Source: Cryptomeria japonica (taxonomy: Eukaryota; Streptophyta; Pinopsida; Cupressales; Cupressaceae). Taken from it: 60,000 nt of DNA. This document shows, piece after piece, positions 36,641 to 49,850 of this stretch. The notes beneath the pieces were generated by a model. The model searched no databases and was not told where the DNA came from. It was given only the letters and a program-made list of their open reading frames with translations. The stretch lies in the NCBI RefSeq assembly GCF_030272615.1, contig NC_081415.1:232199303-232259302 (forward strand). Reading direction: 5' to 3'. Both the position numbers and the translations under genes were made by a program. Within the stretch, counting starts at the first letter, position 1; each line of letters opens with the position of its first letter.

Positions 36641-37249
36641 AGGAGAGTATAACACGCTAATCCCCCATGGATATCCACCTCCTTTATTTTTTCCGCCCTC
36701 TTCATCGGGCTCGTAGGTGTTGTTGGAAGAGGGAGTTTTAAAATTTTAAAAATTTCAGCTTAGTGCTGACTGACAACAACAATCATTTTAGGTGGACTGC
36801 CAACTAGACTTCTAAACATGATGACCACCTCACCATCATCACTTGACAATGTTTCTATGTGTTTCTTTTAATTGTGTGGGTTACTAGAGATAAAACACAT
36901 GTGAAACCTCCGGAGAAATGTGCACTCAAAGAATGAATTGAGCTTGGATGGACACATGTATGTCCATTTAATGATTATTCCTTAAGCCCCAATTACAAGG
37001 TGGTGTATTTAACCTACAATGTCACTTTGAAAGGCTATATTTACCTTTTGCACGTGTCTCCTTGTCTGGAAGATAATTCTGACAATGATTTCATCACTTT
37101 CTTGCATAATTTCCAAATTCTCAACATTTATGTCAAGATTAATCCCATTTTGACAAAGCAATTTTTTGGTGACCTTTTCTATTAAAGAGTTTATGTCGAG
37201 GGCTTAGGAAAAATCTTTGGCTATTAACATTTATTATTTTTCCATGGGA
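36641..37249. other. unclassified stretch after the LINE
   Basis: It may hold the LINE 3' UTR and the start of the next decayed gene. A 61-codon frame at 37000-37185 has no recognised motif. No repeat or boundary could be fixed. Confidence 0.35.
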
Positions 37250-39110
37250 GGTGATAGGGTACGCTTTGAGCCAGATAAACATGATGATTATAAGAAGGAT
37301 CTGGTTGTTTAGAACTATTGCATCGAAGGCGTGGTGGTGGAGTTCATGGAAAACCTATGAGGGCATGATGAATAGCTCTCCATTCAATTTTATGTTTCCT
37401 GGAACAATCATAGAGTTGTTGTTGGGGGGATTTCGTTCAAAGTTTTTGAATAAGTTATTTCCAAGGCGACTAGCCTTTCTTTGGAGGGAAGAAGATGGAA
37501 TCGGGCGAGTCAAGTGGCAAATAGTGAAGGTCTCAGCGGATTCTTCAAGGGGAAGGAGGCACCTATCAAACCTTAAGTCAATTTTCCCAGAGAAGAGCTC
37601 TAGCACCCAGGGGACATGGTACGTTTAATGATCATGTTTAGTATTTTACTCTTGAGGGCCACTACAAAATCTACTATTATTACCATTTCCCCTTGTTGAA
37701 TCACTTTATAAACCATGATCTTTTATGTATACCTTTCTATCTATTTCATTCTATGGAAATTTCAATCAAAGAGGCCCTAGACCCAAAAAATTAGGATAAG
37801 CAACCTATCCCCCTCCACCAGAGTCTGATTTACAAGCTCTATTGATACCATTTGGACTTATCCGCCCCCCCCCCCCCCCCCCCCCCCATAACATTATGTT
37901 AATTCAATCCCCTCTGCATGCCTCTCATTCTTTGGCAGTGTTTGCAAGCAGACTAGCCCCTTCTAGATTCTTCCAACTATCTAATTGAGCTTTTGTTTCC
38001 TCCCATTTTCCCTCTTCCTCTATAACTATCATTGAGCTGAGCCCTCCCACCTTGCCCCACCCCTTTGTTGTGAAGGATCAGAAACCCTCTTGCCGTAAGG
38101 ACAAGGGTAAATTTGCTGGAAAAAGAAAGTGAATCATAATTGACAATTCCAGCTTGGAGAATTCGGAGGAAGAAAACCATGTTGTGGAAAATGAGGGTAG
38201 GAGAAGATTCGGAAGGCTTTCCTTGAAGGGTAGTAGTGAGAAAAAATATAAGAGCCAAAAAGCTGCTAAAGCTAAAGATGAACCTGAAGAGGGTGAGGGT
38301 GGCAATATTTTAAATGAACCTATGGGAGAAGAGGCTAGCACTGAGGATTTGGACATTGCCATCAAGGATGACCCTGGTCCCCTAGTGGGCCCCAAAGATT
38401 TGAACACAACTAATGAGCAACTTGCCGAGAATTTTGAAGATATGGCCCTGGAGAACTTTATGTGAAAAGTGGACCCTATCATTAAGATGTCTTCTAATAT
38501 TTTTTGGGGGATCGAGGGTGACAAAGGGGTTGTTGTGGAGGGAATGGATAAGGATAGGAAGAGTGACAAGAAAAAGAAGAAGAAGAAAAAAGACAAGGGT
38601 TTCTCTTTTGTGGATGAGGAGAAACAATAGATGGAGAAGGAAGAGAAAGTGGAGCCTATGGACCACCCCAGGTAGGATGAATTTTTGGCACTCAAATGCA
38701 AAGTCCATGAGCTGAGGAACTACCTCGACAATTTTGGGGTGGATAAATAATTTCAAAAGCTGAAAGAGGAAATCAAGGAAATGAAATGCAAGGGGACCAC
38801 TAGGGATGAACAACTTGCTAGTATCAACAAATTTTGCATTCATGTCATGCACAACTCGATGATGACGCTCTTTCTCCTTTAAGAAAGGATTGTTGAAGAA
38901 GAGGTGGACAAATAGGCCTACAAGGGACTTTACAGGTTCCTTTCTGAGGATTGGGGAAAGGTCATTGAAATGGATGGGCTTCATAAACAGCCCCTTTAGG
39001 TCTTGGTCTTGGGTTTTTTTTTTTTGGTTTGCTGTCGGTCTGGTTACTTTGGACTATGGGATATTCCCCTATTGCTATCTTTTATTTCTATTGAATTCTC
39101 GTTGAAAGTT
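37250..39110 (+). pseudogene. unrecognised decayed gene, possibly element-borne
   Basis: I do not recognise this gene. On the plus strand a coherent reading is visible through several stops. First comes a folded-looking part (37255-37560, with KHDDYKKDLVV and NNHRVVVGGISF), then a C23 run. Next is a charged region (38060-38870) containing NSEEENHVVENEGRRR, a Lys run (SDKKKKKKKKDKG) and a possible coiled coil (KLKEEIKEMKCK). The end is strongly hydrophobic (39000-39110, VLVLGFFFFGLLSVWLLW), like a membrane segment. Stops include those near 38130, 38463, 38629, 38674 and 38748. It could be a transposon accessory gene or a processed host pseudogene. The antisense frames here are Ser/Phe/Leu-rich shadows. 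Confidence 0.4.
37865..37887 (+). repeat. poly-C run, C23
   Basis: Twenty-three C residues in a row after TCCG and before ATAACATT. It is the longest homopolymer in the window. The opposite strand (G23) could form a G-quadruplex. Confidence 0.9.
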
Positions 39111-40089
39111 ATGTTTTTGTGATGGTTTGGTGTTGCTAAAGTGTTGATGATAGTCTTTGACTATGTTAAGGGTCAGCACCCTGGTTAAGGTTGCTTAACT
39201 AATAAAAAACATGGCACAATCCTTATAACTATTTCACTACCTAATCATTTGTATATGTTTCCACTAAATATTTTGTAAGCTTATGTCTTTAGGTTGACAT
39301 GGGATGAAACTAAAATTTATTCTTTTATAACCCATTGAAACTGAATTTAAATATAAGATATATTACATAAACTACTTTCATAGCCAACTTAATTTTATTT
39401 AATCAATGTCTTGTTTTAATTTCAATTTTTTTTTTTAATTTCTATAATGTTTTAGATTTTATTTTTTTCCAAAATTTATTTATTTTTCTATAATAAATTT
39501 TATAGATTTTTAAAAAAATTAAATTTATTCATTTATTCTAAAACTATACACCAAAAGATTAAGGAACTATCTTTGACTATGTTCCTTAAAAAAAAAAAAA
39601 AATTTAATCCCCTAAGAGTTGATATAAAATTCCAAAATATAAAGTTTTTGGAAAACTTTTTTTTCCAAATATATATATAAACCTAAATTCATAATGCTTT
39701 AATATTCCCACCAAAAGCATTTTAAAAAAAGCACCTCAATCCAAAAATGATATGAATGTTTGTAAGAAAAGATTAAAATTCATAAGACTATAAACATAGA
39801 TTTGCTAGGAGGAAGCTTCATATAGGACTTGCTTTTGCCATGGTTAATGGCTAATTTGTATATTGAAGGTAGGTTTAAAATTGTTCATGGCTATATTTTT
39901 TTTCTTTTAGACCACCTTCGTCATGATAATTTAATAAGTATACTTTTTTCTTTTTTTTCTTCGGGTAAATTTATTGAGGATAGTGCTTACCCACCACTAC
40001 ATTGAGGGTTAATTTAGACATTGTACAATTTTGGTTTGGATTTAAACCTTCTTGTTAATCCGAGCATCAAGAAATTGAATGTAAAGATA
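39111..40089. other. AT-rich stretch without genes
   Basis: Only T/A-rich sequence with many short homopolymers; nothing recognised. It begins with AATAAAAAAC near 39202, which could be a polyadenylation-like signal for the preceding decayed gene. Confidence 0.45.
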
Positions 40090-41472
40090 AAACATTTAGA
40101 GAATGAGACTTCTACAAGTAGTCCTAAGAACACTGTCAAGATTATAAAAAACAATGCTCCTCTCAATCAATAACTCATGATTGGTGGGATGGAGAAGCCT
40201 ATAAGCCTTTGATATTATCAATACCCAAAAAATATATAAGTATTTCTCAATGGATCTATAGGCTTATATTTTTTTGTTGGAATGTGGGCCCATGCAATAG
40301 ATAAAAATACTTGAAAGAGCTTAATTGTGAGTTTTTGACAAATCCAAGCGTGAAAAGGTATCACCCCTTCATTTATTTGTGAGGAACTTAGTATTGGATG
40401 TAACATGCACAATTGATAGCCTGTTCTCCCATACTGAGGTGTCAAATATTTTGAGTGCATCATACAGTTTTACATTTCCTTCAAGGACCTATTCTTGCAT
40501 TCTACAACACCATTTTGTTGAGGACTATATGGAATTGTGTGCTACATGTTGATCCTTTTTGAAGTACAAAAGTGGTAAAACTAATTGTTAACATATTCAC
40601 CCCCATTATATATTCACAAAATCTTGATCAACTTGTTGTTTCTCTACAAAAGATTTGAAAGATAGAAAATTATTAAAGACGCAATATTTTTGTTTGAGAA
40701 AGTAAACCCATGTGTATCTAGAAAATTCATCAACAAAATGTCAAGACATATCTAGCCCTGCTAAAATATGGTTGTGGAAATGGCCCTACCAAATCACTTT
40801 GTACCAAATCTAATAGTTGTGTAGCCCTCCATGCTTTTTCTTTATAATATTGCTCCACAAGATTCTTATTGATAATGTACCCTTGGAAAACTCCATCAAA
40901 AAATCAATAGAAGGAAACATTGAAACTATATCCTATTGATGGAGTTGTTGCAAGTAATGATAGTTAAAGTGGTTATATTGTTGATGCCACAAGGAACTCA
41001 CCTCATCTACATGAGTGAGTAATACTATCAAAGAAATTTAGGAAAAAAGTGAGAAAACTAATATAAGTTGGATTGGTTATCTTCTTTGCCAATGGAAACT
41101 GTATACCAATTATGTTTTTAACTAATTACCTTTGTATTTGGTGTGAACTCAACTCGCTTTGGAGAACAAGTGCACAAGCGATAAGATATACAAATAAGAG
41201 ATTAGTTGATAAAGATGGAACACAAAGGAAATCCTCAAGTTTTCCTTCACCCACATCAATAGACCCTCTCCTATGCACTTCAATAGGAATGGCATAACCC
41301 ATTATTATGGCAAGCATAGAACATGGCTCTAAAAAGATGAAATCATTTTCTAAAGAGGACATGTAGAGTGAAGCACCCAAATCAATGATCAAGGAATTTG
41401 GTTGTTAGGAAATAGAAATAGGGCCTTTCCATTTCCTTTCCTCTTACTCTTTTTGGTTGTTATGATGGATAT
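40090..41472 (-). pseudogene. copia protease-integrase remnant
   Basis: Read on the minus strand from 41472 down. LIIDLGASLYMSS-like sequence (41392 onward) is the copia protease block with DSG changed to DLG, and SIDVGEGKLEDFLCVPSLSTNL follows. The pre-integrase region (NYHYLQQLHQQD near 40980) and integrase blocks come next: DEFSRYTWVYFLKQK near 40720, NGGEYVNN near 40600 and PYSPQQNGVVE near 40520. WAHIPTKKYKPIDPL and TYIFFGY finish it at 40220-40330. Frames change several times and stops are frequent. RT and RNase H are missing below about 40090, so the element is truncated. Confidence 0.82.
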
Positions 41473-43430
41473 TGTTGGAATTGTTGTCATTGATGACCAG
41501 GTGTTTGTTGATGAGATTATGTGTTATTAATATTATCAATTGCTATTGATGATGAGCTATTCGTTAAAAAAATTATATGATTGTTGGATATTATGATTGT
41601 CAGAGATTTATCTCTCGGGTGTTGAAAAGATGTTGTCATCCAGATGAATGTGTAGAAGGTTGATAGATATTTAGATGAATAAGCAAAAAATATTCTTAAC
41701 TAGATGTCCACCCTTTGATATCTATATCTTGCAATAGTATCATGTATGATCTTTATGATGTGGTATATTTTCTATCATAATAAGATGATGATTCGAAGGA
41801 TTGAGATGAAGATTAGAAGTATTAAGATGAGAATTAGAAGCATGGTAATGAAGTGATTTTTTCCAAATGATCATATGCATACTACAGGTTGTTGTAGTAT
41901 CTTCTCCATTGCTCCTAAATGAGAAAATGATGTTCTGGTATACAAAAGTTGATGAAGAATGAGAATTGAAAGAAATTGTGTTGAATACAGCGTGGAAGAA
42001 TGATCTGTACTCCTTAGCTGCATTTGTAGATATGCTCTTGTGGTTTTGGATATAGTATCTATTCTTTATGGACGTTGTACTCCTATCTTTTCAAGTCCCT
42101 GGTATTGCAACTAATGTTTTTGGTTAAGATGGTATGTTGGCAGTTTGATGACTAGTTAGGACTATTCCAGAGAATGCTCTGCATTGAATTTTCTATTTAT
42201 ATAGATTGGAAGGTATTATTATAACATTTTTTTAGTGTCTTGGTTTATATTTTAGATGATGAAGTATTCTAGAAGTTTGTTTGTTGATGTCTTATCTCAT
42301 GACTATGTTTCTTAGGATTCCAATAATGAAATTTTTTGTATTAGTTTGGTCATGCTACCTTGTTTTGGATTGATAATGTGGAATAATTGTATGGGAATAT
42401 TGTTGAGGTTTCATGGAATTACGCTATGAGGTCCGCATGATTTTGGATGATTTGTTTGGTGTTGCATTGGTTCTGGTGTTGGTTTTCAGGGTAATTTATA
42501 GTTATCTGGTTGGTGAAGCTTGTTCTCTTGCTTGTTGTGTATCTTTGGGGGTTTCTTCTAGAATTGGAGTTTTGTTAAGTTGTGTTTGGGTCTTGCTATG
42601 CCTTGTGGGGATCTGCACTATATGAATTCATCTAGAAGAAGTGTTTTTGACTTGACTAGTTATGTGCTACAAATTTAACCTACGCATTACCCTATTGTTG
42701 ACCTTGGAGGATGTGCACCAATATGTGTTATGTTTAAGATAGTATTGTATGATGTATTAAGAATTTTTAGGCCCTCTATATCTCCTAGATAGGATTGTAT
42801 GCATCATATAATTATGTTTTGTGTCTGACCTTGTGGGAACACTCCTTGTTCCTTTTTATGTATGACCTAACTAATGTTTTGAGATGATCTTGTTGGTATA
42901 TAAATAAGATCATAATGTGGAAGACACAAATGTGAAGCTATAAGTGTGTGTGGTGGAAGTATTGGAGCTAAATCACCTAATGGTTGCTTGAGGCAATGAT
43001 TCAAGAGAAGCTACATTCAAGGGATATTATTGGGTGCATTGTTGCTAAAGGCTTCATTGTAACTCATATATTCATGTATCTTTCTTGGAGATAGTGAGTC
43101 TCACTAGAAAGCCCTTTGTATGTTACCCTAAGGAAGTGATCCTCAGTCTACAAGTTCTTGTGGGATTAGTGAGCTTCCTTGGGTAGTGAGCCCTAAAACA
43201 AATTGTAATACTATTCATATAGCATGAGTTAACTCTCACCATGGTCTTTCCCTTCTTGTGTTTGTCACATAAATAGGGTGTTCTCCTATGTATGTGTGTT
43301 CATTACTTATCTTTCTTCGGTGTTGAAAAAATTAAGGTTTAAAGTTGAATTTGAATTGTGCTATAAAGTGTTAATATTTGTTCAAGACTGATTCATCCCA
43401 CCTTCTCAGTCTAGGTGTTTGTTAAACAAA
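41473..43430 (+). mobile_element. solo copia LTR, about 1.96 kb
   Basis: The segment starts TGTTGGAATTG and ends after a GATTCATCCCACCTTCTCAGTC block, like the other copia LTR ends here. It interrupts the minus-strand copia between its gag and protease. TATATAAATA at 42897-42906 is a good LTR TATA box. There is no internal primer site or coding sequence, so it is a solo LTR left by recombination. The left end is clear; the right end is uncertain by about 10 bp, and I found no matching target duplication (left flank GATAT). The 70-codon frame at 42413-42625 looks like chance. Confidence 0.65.
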
Positions 43431-44290
43431 TTTTGTATGTGTCCTTAGAAGACCCTTGTGATGAACTTTGTTTGATTGAATCGAACACCTTGATATTGTT
43501 CTTTTCTAAAAGATGTGAAAGGTGATCAATTTTTTTTTTTGAAAACTTGATCTTCTCCTTCTTAGGTTGTTCACCTTTTTATGAAGAGGTTTGATTATCT
43601 TCTTTTAAAGCAGTAAGTTTTTGGTATTTTTTTTCTCTCCCTAGTTCTTTTATTTTTTTCTTTTTTGACCTTATTGTTAGCCAAGGCATGTGACTTATAG
43701 GGTTCAATTGTGCCCATTAGAATTAATATTCCCTACTCCCTAATGATTTCTATAACCAATTCATTTAGAGAAGGCATTTTATAGGTTGAACCTAGGGCAC
43801 ATTTTGTAGCATAGAATGTAGAAGTAAATACTAAATAGTTAGGGTCAAGCTTAGAAAGAATACTAAAGATTAGTTGTTTATCATCCTTCTTAATTGCACA
43901 CTATTCCAATAGCAAGCTTACAAATTTGAATTTTGTGAAGAAGTCACGTATGGTGTGAAAATTGGTATGAATCAACCCTATGAATTCATTTTAAAACTAA
44001 TGACCTCTTAACTAATCTTTCATACCAAAGAAGGTTTCCAAGGTGGTCTAAACTCCATTTAGTGTAGTGGCAGATTCGATATGAAAAAAAAGACTAGTAG
44101 AGACAAACATGCATAGAGTATAAAATACAAGTAATCATATTTATTAAACCACTTTATCTTTTTTGTAGCATCCTCAAGTTTGATTTCGAGTCCCATTATA
44201 CACATGATGATATCCATGCCTTTTAAGATATGTTATTGGTGCAAGAACACATAGTGAAATTCATGCGTCAAGGAGGTCATTTTTGAGAAA
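43431..44290 (-). pseudogene. copia gag remnant
   Basis: The minus-strand reading from 44290 down gives, across several frames, the copia gag (UBN2-type) blocks. These are a 'WTTLETFFGMKD' stretch near 44040 and DFFTKFKFVSLLLE near 43930. After them come KKDDKQLIFSILSKLDPNYLVF near 43870 and a basic Lys-rich stretch near 43650 before the knuckle region. This is the N-terminal part of the same element as 40090-41472, separated from it by the solo LTR. Many stops and frameshifts are present. Confidence 0.75.
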
Positions 44291-46851
44291 AATACTTTGT
44301 GTTCATGTTTTGATCATGTAATAAGGCCTTTTAGGCTATTTTTAATTGATTTGTGTCAATTAGGAGTCTTAGGGAGTCTTTTGGCAAAAGTTGCTCAAAA
44401 AGTTAGTTGTCATGCAACTTTTTGTTGTAAATGTTGTCATTATGAACATAATGATTTTTTTGTTGGTTATAATTCAAAAGTTGGATTGTAACTATTGGAG
44501 AGGATGTAAAAAAATATATATACCTTGTATTCATCAACAAAATGTTGGTTGGTGTCATTTTGGAGTGATAAGCAATAAAATTTTGCCTTGTTTCCTGTAT
44601 TTTAACCATTTGGTCTCTATTGAAGTAGTTTATACATTCTTGTATGGAAGAATTATTATTTGAAAATAGGTTAATCTGAAAGAGGGGTTAATCTAATTTC
44701 TTTTGGTCCAATTCTCATCAATTTTTATTGGGTCTTTTTCATTCTACAAGCATTTTACTGAAAATTGTTCTGAAACCCTAGTTTTGAGGGTTTGGACTGG
44801 GAAAACCCATGGAGTAGGGCCATTACATCGATAAAAACTCTAAAATTAAGTGGAATGGAATTAATTGGTATGTATTTTGATTTCCATAAGGTTTCAGGGG
44901 CAGAGGGAAGGTGTTGGAGGCAAATTTGGTGATGTCATGGCCTAATATCCCTATGTATTAGGCTTATTTGCATTAGTAGAAGGAGGGTTTGGTTGAATGG
45001 TAAATTGTAGAGTGTTCCAAGGATGGAACTTGTTCTTTCAGACCCATTGTAACTTTATTAGTTCCCAAGAGTAAAGGATTGAGATTTGGGATTAAGAATC
45101 TTGCCATTTGCTTTGTAAAAGTGACCTAATCAGGCTTATTTGGGACTAGGATAGTCCATTTTTTAGGCATACTTTCCAAAGAAACCCTATCCCATTTTGA
45201 CATATATTGTATAAAGAAAAAATGTGTATTTTAATAAATTTTCCTTTCTGAGATATCAATTCTTATTTGAAAGTTTTTGTTAAAATACACATGTTATTGC
45301 TCTAATTAGGCCTTAGGACAAAATTTCCAATCAATTATTGAGCAATGTGTTCCAAAGTAACCATGGCCAAAAACTAGATATGTTATAAAATGGCCAAATG
45401 GGTACTCAAAATTTTTTTTATTTCTATCTAAATTTATCCGTACAAACATTTATGCCCCAAAAAACCAATTGGGAGGGCTACAAGATTGAGACCTAGTGAG
45501 GACTGTTCATCATTGAGTCATGCCCAAGGTTTTGAACCAATATATGATTGAGTCCACCTTGTTTTTCTAAGTCACTTTAGAGGGTTTAATTTTTTGTTAG
45601 GATTGGGTTGAAGCCTTTTCTAAAAGATATGGGAAGGTAGGCTTGGTCTAGTATACCCAAAGGGAGTTTTGAAGATTTTATGATAAACCATCAAACCAAA
45701 CCCCATAATTGTGAAACTTGATCAGTTTGTGATCTATTTGAAGGAAACCTACCCCTTCTTTGCATCATTTATCATCTTAGATTCCTATTCAAAATAGTTA
45801 TATAGTGTTAAAACGAGGTATTATAGATGCATCCATGAGTGTAGAATAGTAGATTGCAAAGAAGAAGGAAAAGTGCAAAAAAGAAGACATGTGAGACACC
45901 CCCCTTTCTGCTACTCTAAAAAATCACGCCCCAAATATTACAAATTTGGAGCTTTAAGATTAGTGTGCTTTTAATTCTTCTACCAAATTACAATACTTTT
46001 TAGGTCTTCAATAGACAGAATTACAATTTTTGATACAAATTAAATTTGATAAAAAAACTTGTAAAAAATAACCTTGTAGTCGTGAAGTACTCTTCAATAC
46101 TTTTCTAATGCCTATTCTTGAAAAATAGACATCTGAGGCAAAATTTATCACCTGTTGAAGAAACAAAATGTAGAAGCTTCAACCTACAATATCTAATTAA
46201 AAATAGTAAATTTTTTTTATCAAAACCTTTGTGAATGGATAGTTATCATTTCCAAACTTCCTTCAAGTAGTCATTTGTGAAAATCCAATGCCTAGGGCAA
46301 AAGTTATGCACTTTTTTAAAAAATGTGCAATTCTCCTTACAAGAACGACTCACCCTAGCTTCTGGCTTAATTTATGCATAGTTTATTAACTATATAAAAA
46401 TATTAAGAGGTACCCAAATAGTTATTTTACCCTATGAATAAAACCCAAAATCATTTTTATTTTCAATGAGTGAAAGTTGGATTTGTGATGAAAAAATAGA
46501 AACAACTCTAGTAAAAATATTTTAACTTTTTTACTATGATTTGTTACTGTGTCATCCAGTCTCTTATTTTGGTGAAATAAAATTTAATATTGACTTTATC
46601 AAACCTTCTAGATGCTCTAGAAATATCAAAATTCCTCTAATATTTATAAAATGTTGCTATCACCTAGATCTCAAAATAACACATATATGCAAATCAAAAT
46701 AAATAGATGATTACTTTTTCTTTAAATTATTTTGATTCTCTAGGTCATACAAGGATGCAAGAGAAGAGAGATTGAGTTTTTGGAGAAAAAGCTTATCTAT
46801 CTATTAGTCTCAAATATCTTAAAATATCAAATGAACTTTACTAGACAACAA
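44291..46851. other. AT-rich stretch, unclassified
   Basis: No coding region, terminal repeat or known boundary was recognised. A 9-bp inverted repeat (CAAAAAGTT...AACTTTTTG) lies near 44397-44425. If the primer site at 46852 belongs to the gag at 43.4-44.3 kb, this would be an abnormally long leader, more likely containing another unrecognised insert. Confidence 0.4.
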
Positions 46852-46864
46852 GGCTCCAATACCA
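46852..46864 (-). other. possible copia primer binding site
   Basis: GGCTCCAATACCA on the plus strand is the reverse complement of TGGTATTGGAGCC. That differs by two bases from the initiator-Met primer site TGGTATCAGAGCC. TG follows at 46865, as expected for the end of a minus-strand 5' LTR. Confidence 0.55.
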
Positions 46865-47480
46865 TGTTATATTTGTTGAGAAGGGAGAATTGAGCCAAGA
46901 TTTGATGTTGATCATAGGTCACATGCAACTCCACTCAATAGATGATGGAATATCAAAATAGAAAAATGAAGAGAAAATATAAAATGAGAGAAAATAGAGA
47001 CAAAGCAAGAGAAATTTGAGGATACTCTCAACACTCTCATTGATATATCACCAAAATAGTGAAGGTGAGAGGAAAGTGTTATATATATAGAAAAAAGAAG
47101 GCATATACATCTAAGAGGTGAATTAACTCTTACTAGCATAAAAGGTGGGAGGCTTTACCTACTTGATAAATGTTAAAACATGTGGCATGACCTCCTTAGG
47201 TGAAGACAAAAAAGAAGTTAAGAGAGGTGGCACATAAAGACAAAAGAGGGTGAGAAACCCAATTACCTTAAACCTACTCAAATAAGGATAGAATATTGGT
47301 TATGAGATGTGACACAACAAGCCAAAAGAGGGTGTGTATCTCAACTACTTATGTGTGGGAAAGAGTGACACATGTAGTAGATGTATTTTGCCATGCATCC
47401 TTATATTAAAAACTCCCAATAAACCTAAGACACCTTAAATAATAATGTGTAGGAAAAAAAAATTACCTCCTAAAACAAGG
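46865..47480 (-). mobile_element. possible minus-strand copia LTR
   Basis: It begins TGTTATATTTG right after the primer-site match. A minus-strand TATA-like run (TATATATA at about 47080-47090) lies some 220 bp from that end, a plausible promoter position. The outer end is not identified; 47480 is a guess at a TAAAACA terminus. Confidence 0.35.
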
Positions 47481-49850
47481 AAAATAAAAAACCTACAAAA
47501 ACACATCCATCTCATATCAAATCTTCATCATTGATCATCCTTTAGGAAAACTTATCAATCCACCATCCTTAAACCATTTTGAGATCCTCAAATTCACATA
47601 ATTTTATGTTGACATGCGAGTACCACATTCCATCTATTCATGAGTACAACCACCTCCATAGTACAACAAGAATACATATAGGTAAAATTATGATTTTTTT
47701 TAATTTATTGTTGATTTTTTTCTCTATCTAAGGTTGCATTGAATATAGATGGAAGGATTCATAGTTTTACATTTGCCTTATTTTCTTGGTCTACATTTTT
47801 TGTACATAAATACAAATACAATAGCATAATTGTCAATAAATTTCAATAATATCAAAGGATCCTACCTTAAGGTTCCATCTCCTACCTCAATCCTTTTAAT
47901 AAATAATCTATTATTTCTCTATCTCATTTCACTCTCTTTGTGGCCTCTAATGCCAACTATAACGAATCCATGTCTCTCTCCAGACAATCCATCTATACTC
48001 ATCCTTCATCTCTCTCTTGAAAATGATATATATCTTGATTACGGAACAACCACTCTTTTTCAATTATATGCAACAATTGACAAAGACCATCAATAAATCT
48101 ACTTGATCCTAACTAATTTAATCAAATAATGGATTCTATTAACATGAATACTATTTTTTTTTTAATTATTTTTAGTTTTTAGTAGATATTGAGCTAGGTG
48201 TCCCATTATATCAAATATTACTGTCACCTAATCTACTACATTTTACTCATTTTATACAAGCTCTCATACATATTTTACAACAAATATTTTTCTTCAATTA
48301 ATATTTCATACCTAATTTAACAGGATCCATCCAATCCTAGCCCTCAATGATATTATAATTATGCCACATATAAAAGGGCTTCCTCTCCCTAACTTAGTTA
48401 TATGGTCCCCTCTCCTAGCACCTTTTAAAGTGGTCTAGTTACTACCCATGGTGTTATCCTAACATTTGATACCTCTTAAGCATCTAATGGATATAGTGAT
48501 GATTGCATGCTCTCTCCTAATATGGTTTCTTTATACACTAAGCAATAGCTTTGACATCATCACCCTATAAAAATAAAACCAACTCATCCTTAGCATTATC
48601 ATTTTTCAATTTATGAGTACTAAATACTAACACCTCTATCACACTATCTACTTGTATGAATAGCATTAATTTCTCTTATAGATGGGAAGCTCGGGAAGCT
48701 CCAAAGGCATAGTTCGTTGACTATAAAATTCACAAATAAACCTTTCAAACTAAAATATCTCTAATACTATAAGATGTCTCATGAAGTATAATTAGAATAT
48801 CTTTATCCTTACTAACTATATTATATCATATATGCTTATTTATAGGGCCCATTATTCCCTTCAAATGATATATGTAAGATCTAGTTGACCAGATTCACTC
48901 CTCCTACCTAGTAAAATAACTTAAATATCATAGGCCTAGCACTATAATAATGCCATGGCTCTTAAGCTTGGCTTGATAGTCATAATAAATTAGTGAATTT
49001 CATCATGTAGATGGTAAATCATAGACCACCCCCATAAATATATGATCTAATGCTTCTTCATATCTCTAATAGATTGTAACATATTGTAGGCATCTAAAAA
49101 TGGTCAATTCTTGTGGTGCCATACTTTAACATGTTTATGTTACCTTCTTTTAGGTTTTTCATGCTCATTAACACTTTCCTCTATGTTGCAAATTCGATCT
49201 TTATCATTTGTCGGCATCATGTCTTTCTTTTGCATTCTTTTCCTATTTGATTCCAATCTCTTGCATTTGAGTTAGGTCTTGTCAATATCAACTTTGATTC
49301 TTAATCATTGATCATGATCAATCTATCATATCAATTGGACATCATTGTAACCCTAATTGATGTCAATTATAGTTTTTTTCTAATATCTCATCATTTGAAG
49401 TATCAATCATCTTCAATCATTTGTCAATTGATTTCAATCATTTTGGATCTTTGTCAATTTTCAATTTTCAGTCATCGTCAATATTTTTTTATCAATTTTG
49501 ATCAATTTGTCATCGGTATTTGTTGATCTCTTTATCAAATAAATCATTAGTCAATCTTTCATTGATTTGTCATCGATCTCAATCAGTTATCAAACCCTTA
49601 TCATTTTGGATCAATTAGTCATTGGTCCCTCATCAATTTTTATTTATCAATTTGGTCCATTTAGCATCTTTGATCGATTCATCATTAATCTTTGTCAATT
49701 AATGTCAGATCCTTAATAGTTATCCTTTTGATTATGATCCTCGTCATTTATTTATTGCCTCAATTGCATCATGACCTAATTCATTTCCTAAGTCAACTCT
49801 TAGGGTTTTATGATCTAATCATTAAATCCTACTAACATCCCTTTTAGGTT
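47481..49850. other. AT-rich stretch, unclassified
   Basis: No supported gene. From about 49190 to 49760 the sequence is dominated by loosely repeated TCAAT, CATTTGTCA and ATCATTGGTC-like words, suggesting decayed simple repeats. It may be part of an LTR of the gypsy copy that follows. Confidence 0.4.

Noticed and set aside
38078-38984. Two overlapping minus-strand frames of about 200 codons rich in Ser, Phe and Leu
   Set aside because: They are the reverse complement of the Lys/Glu-rich plus-strand reading; composition and overlap point to shadows.
42413-42625. 70-codon Leu/Val-rich frame resembling a membrane peptide
   Set aside because: Lies within a solo LTR of T/G-rich composition; no start context or homologue recognised.
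49190-49760. TCAAT-rich stretch, considered as a satellite array
   Set aside because: The words recur at irregular spacing and no unit length could be defined.
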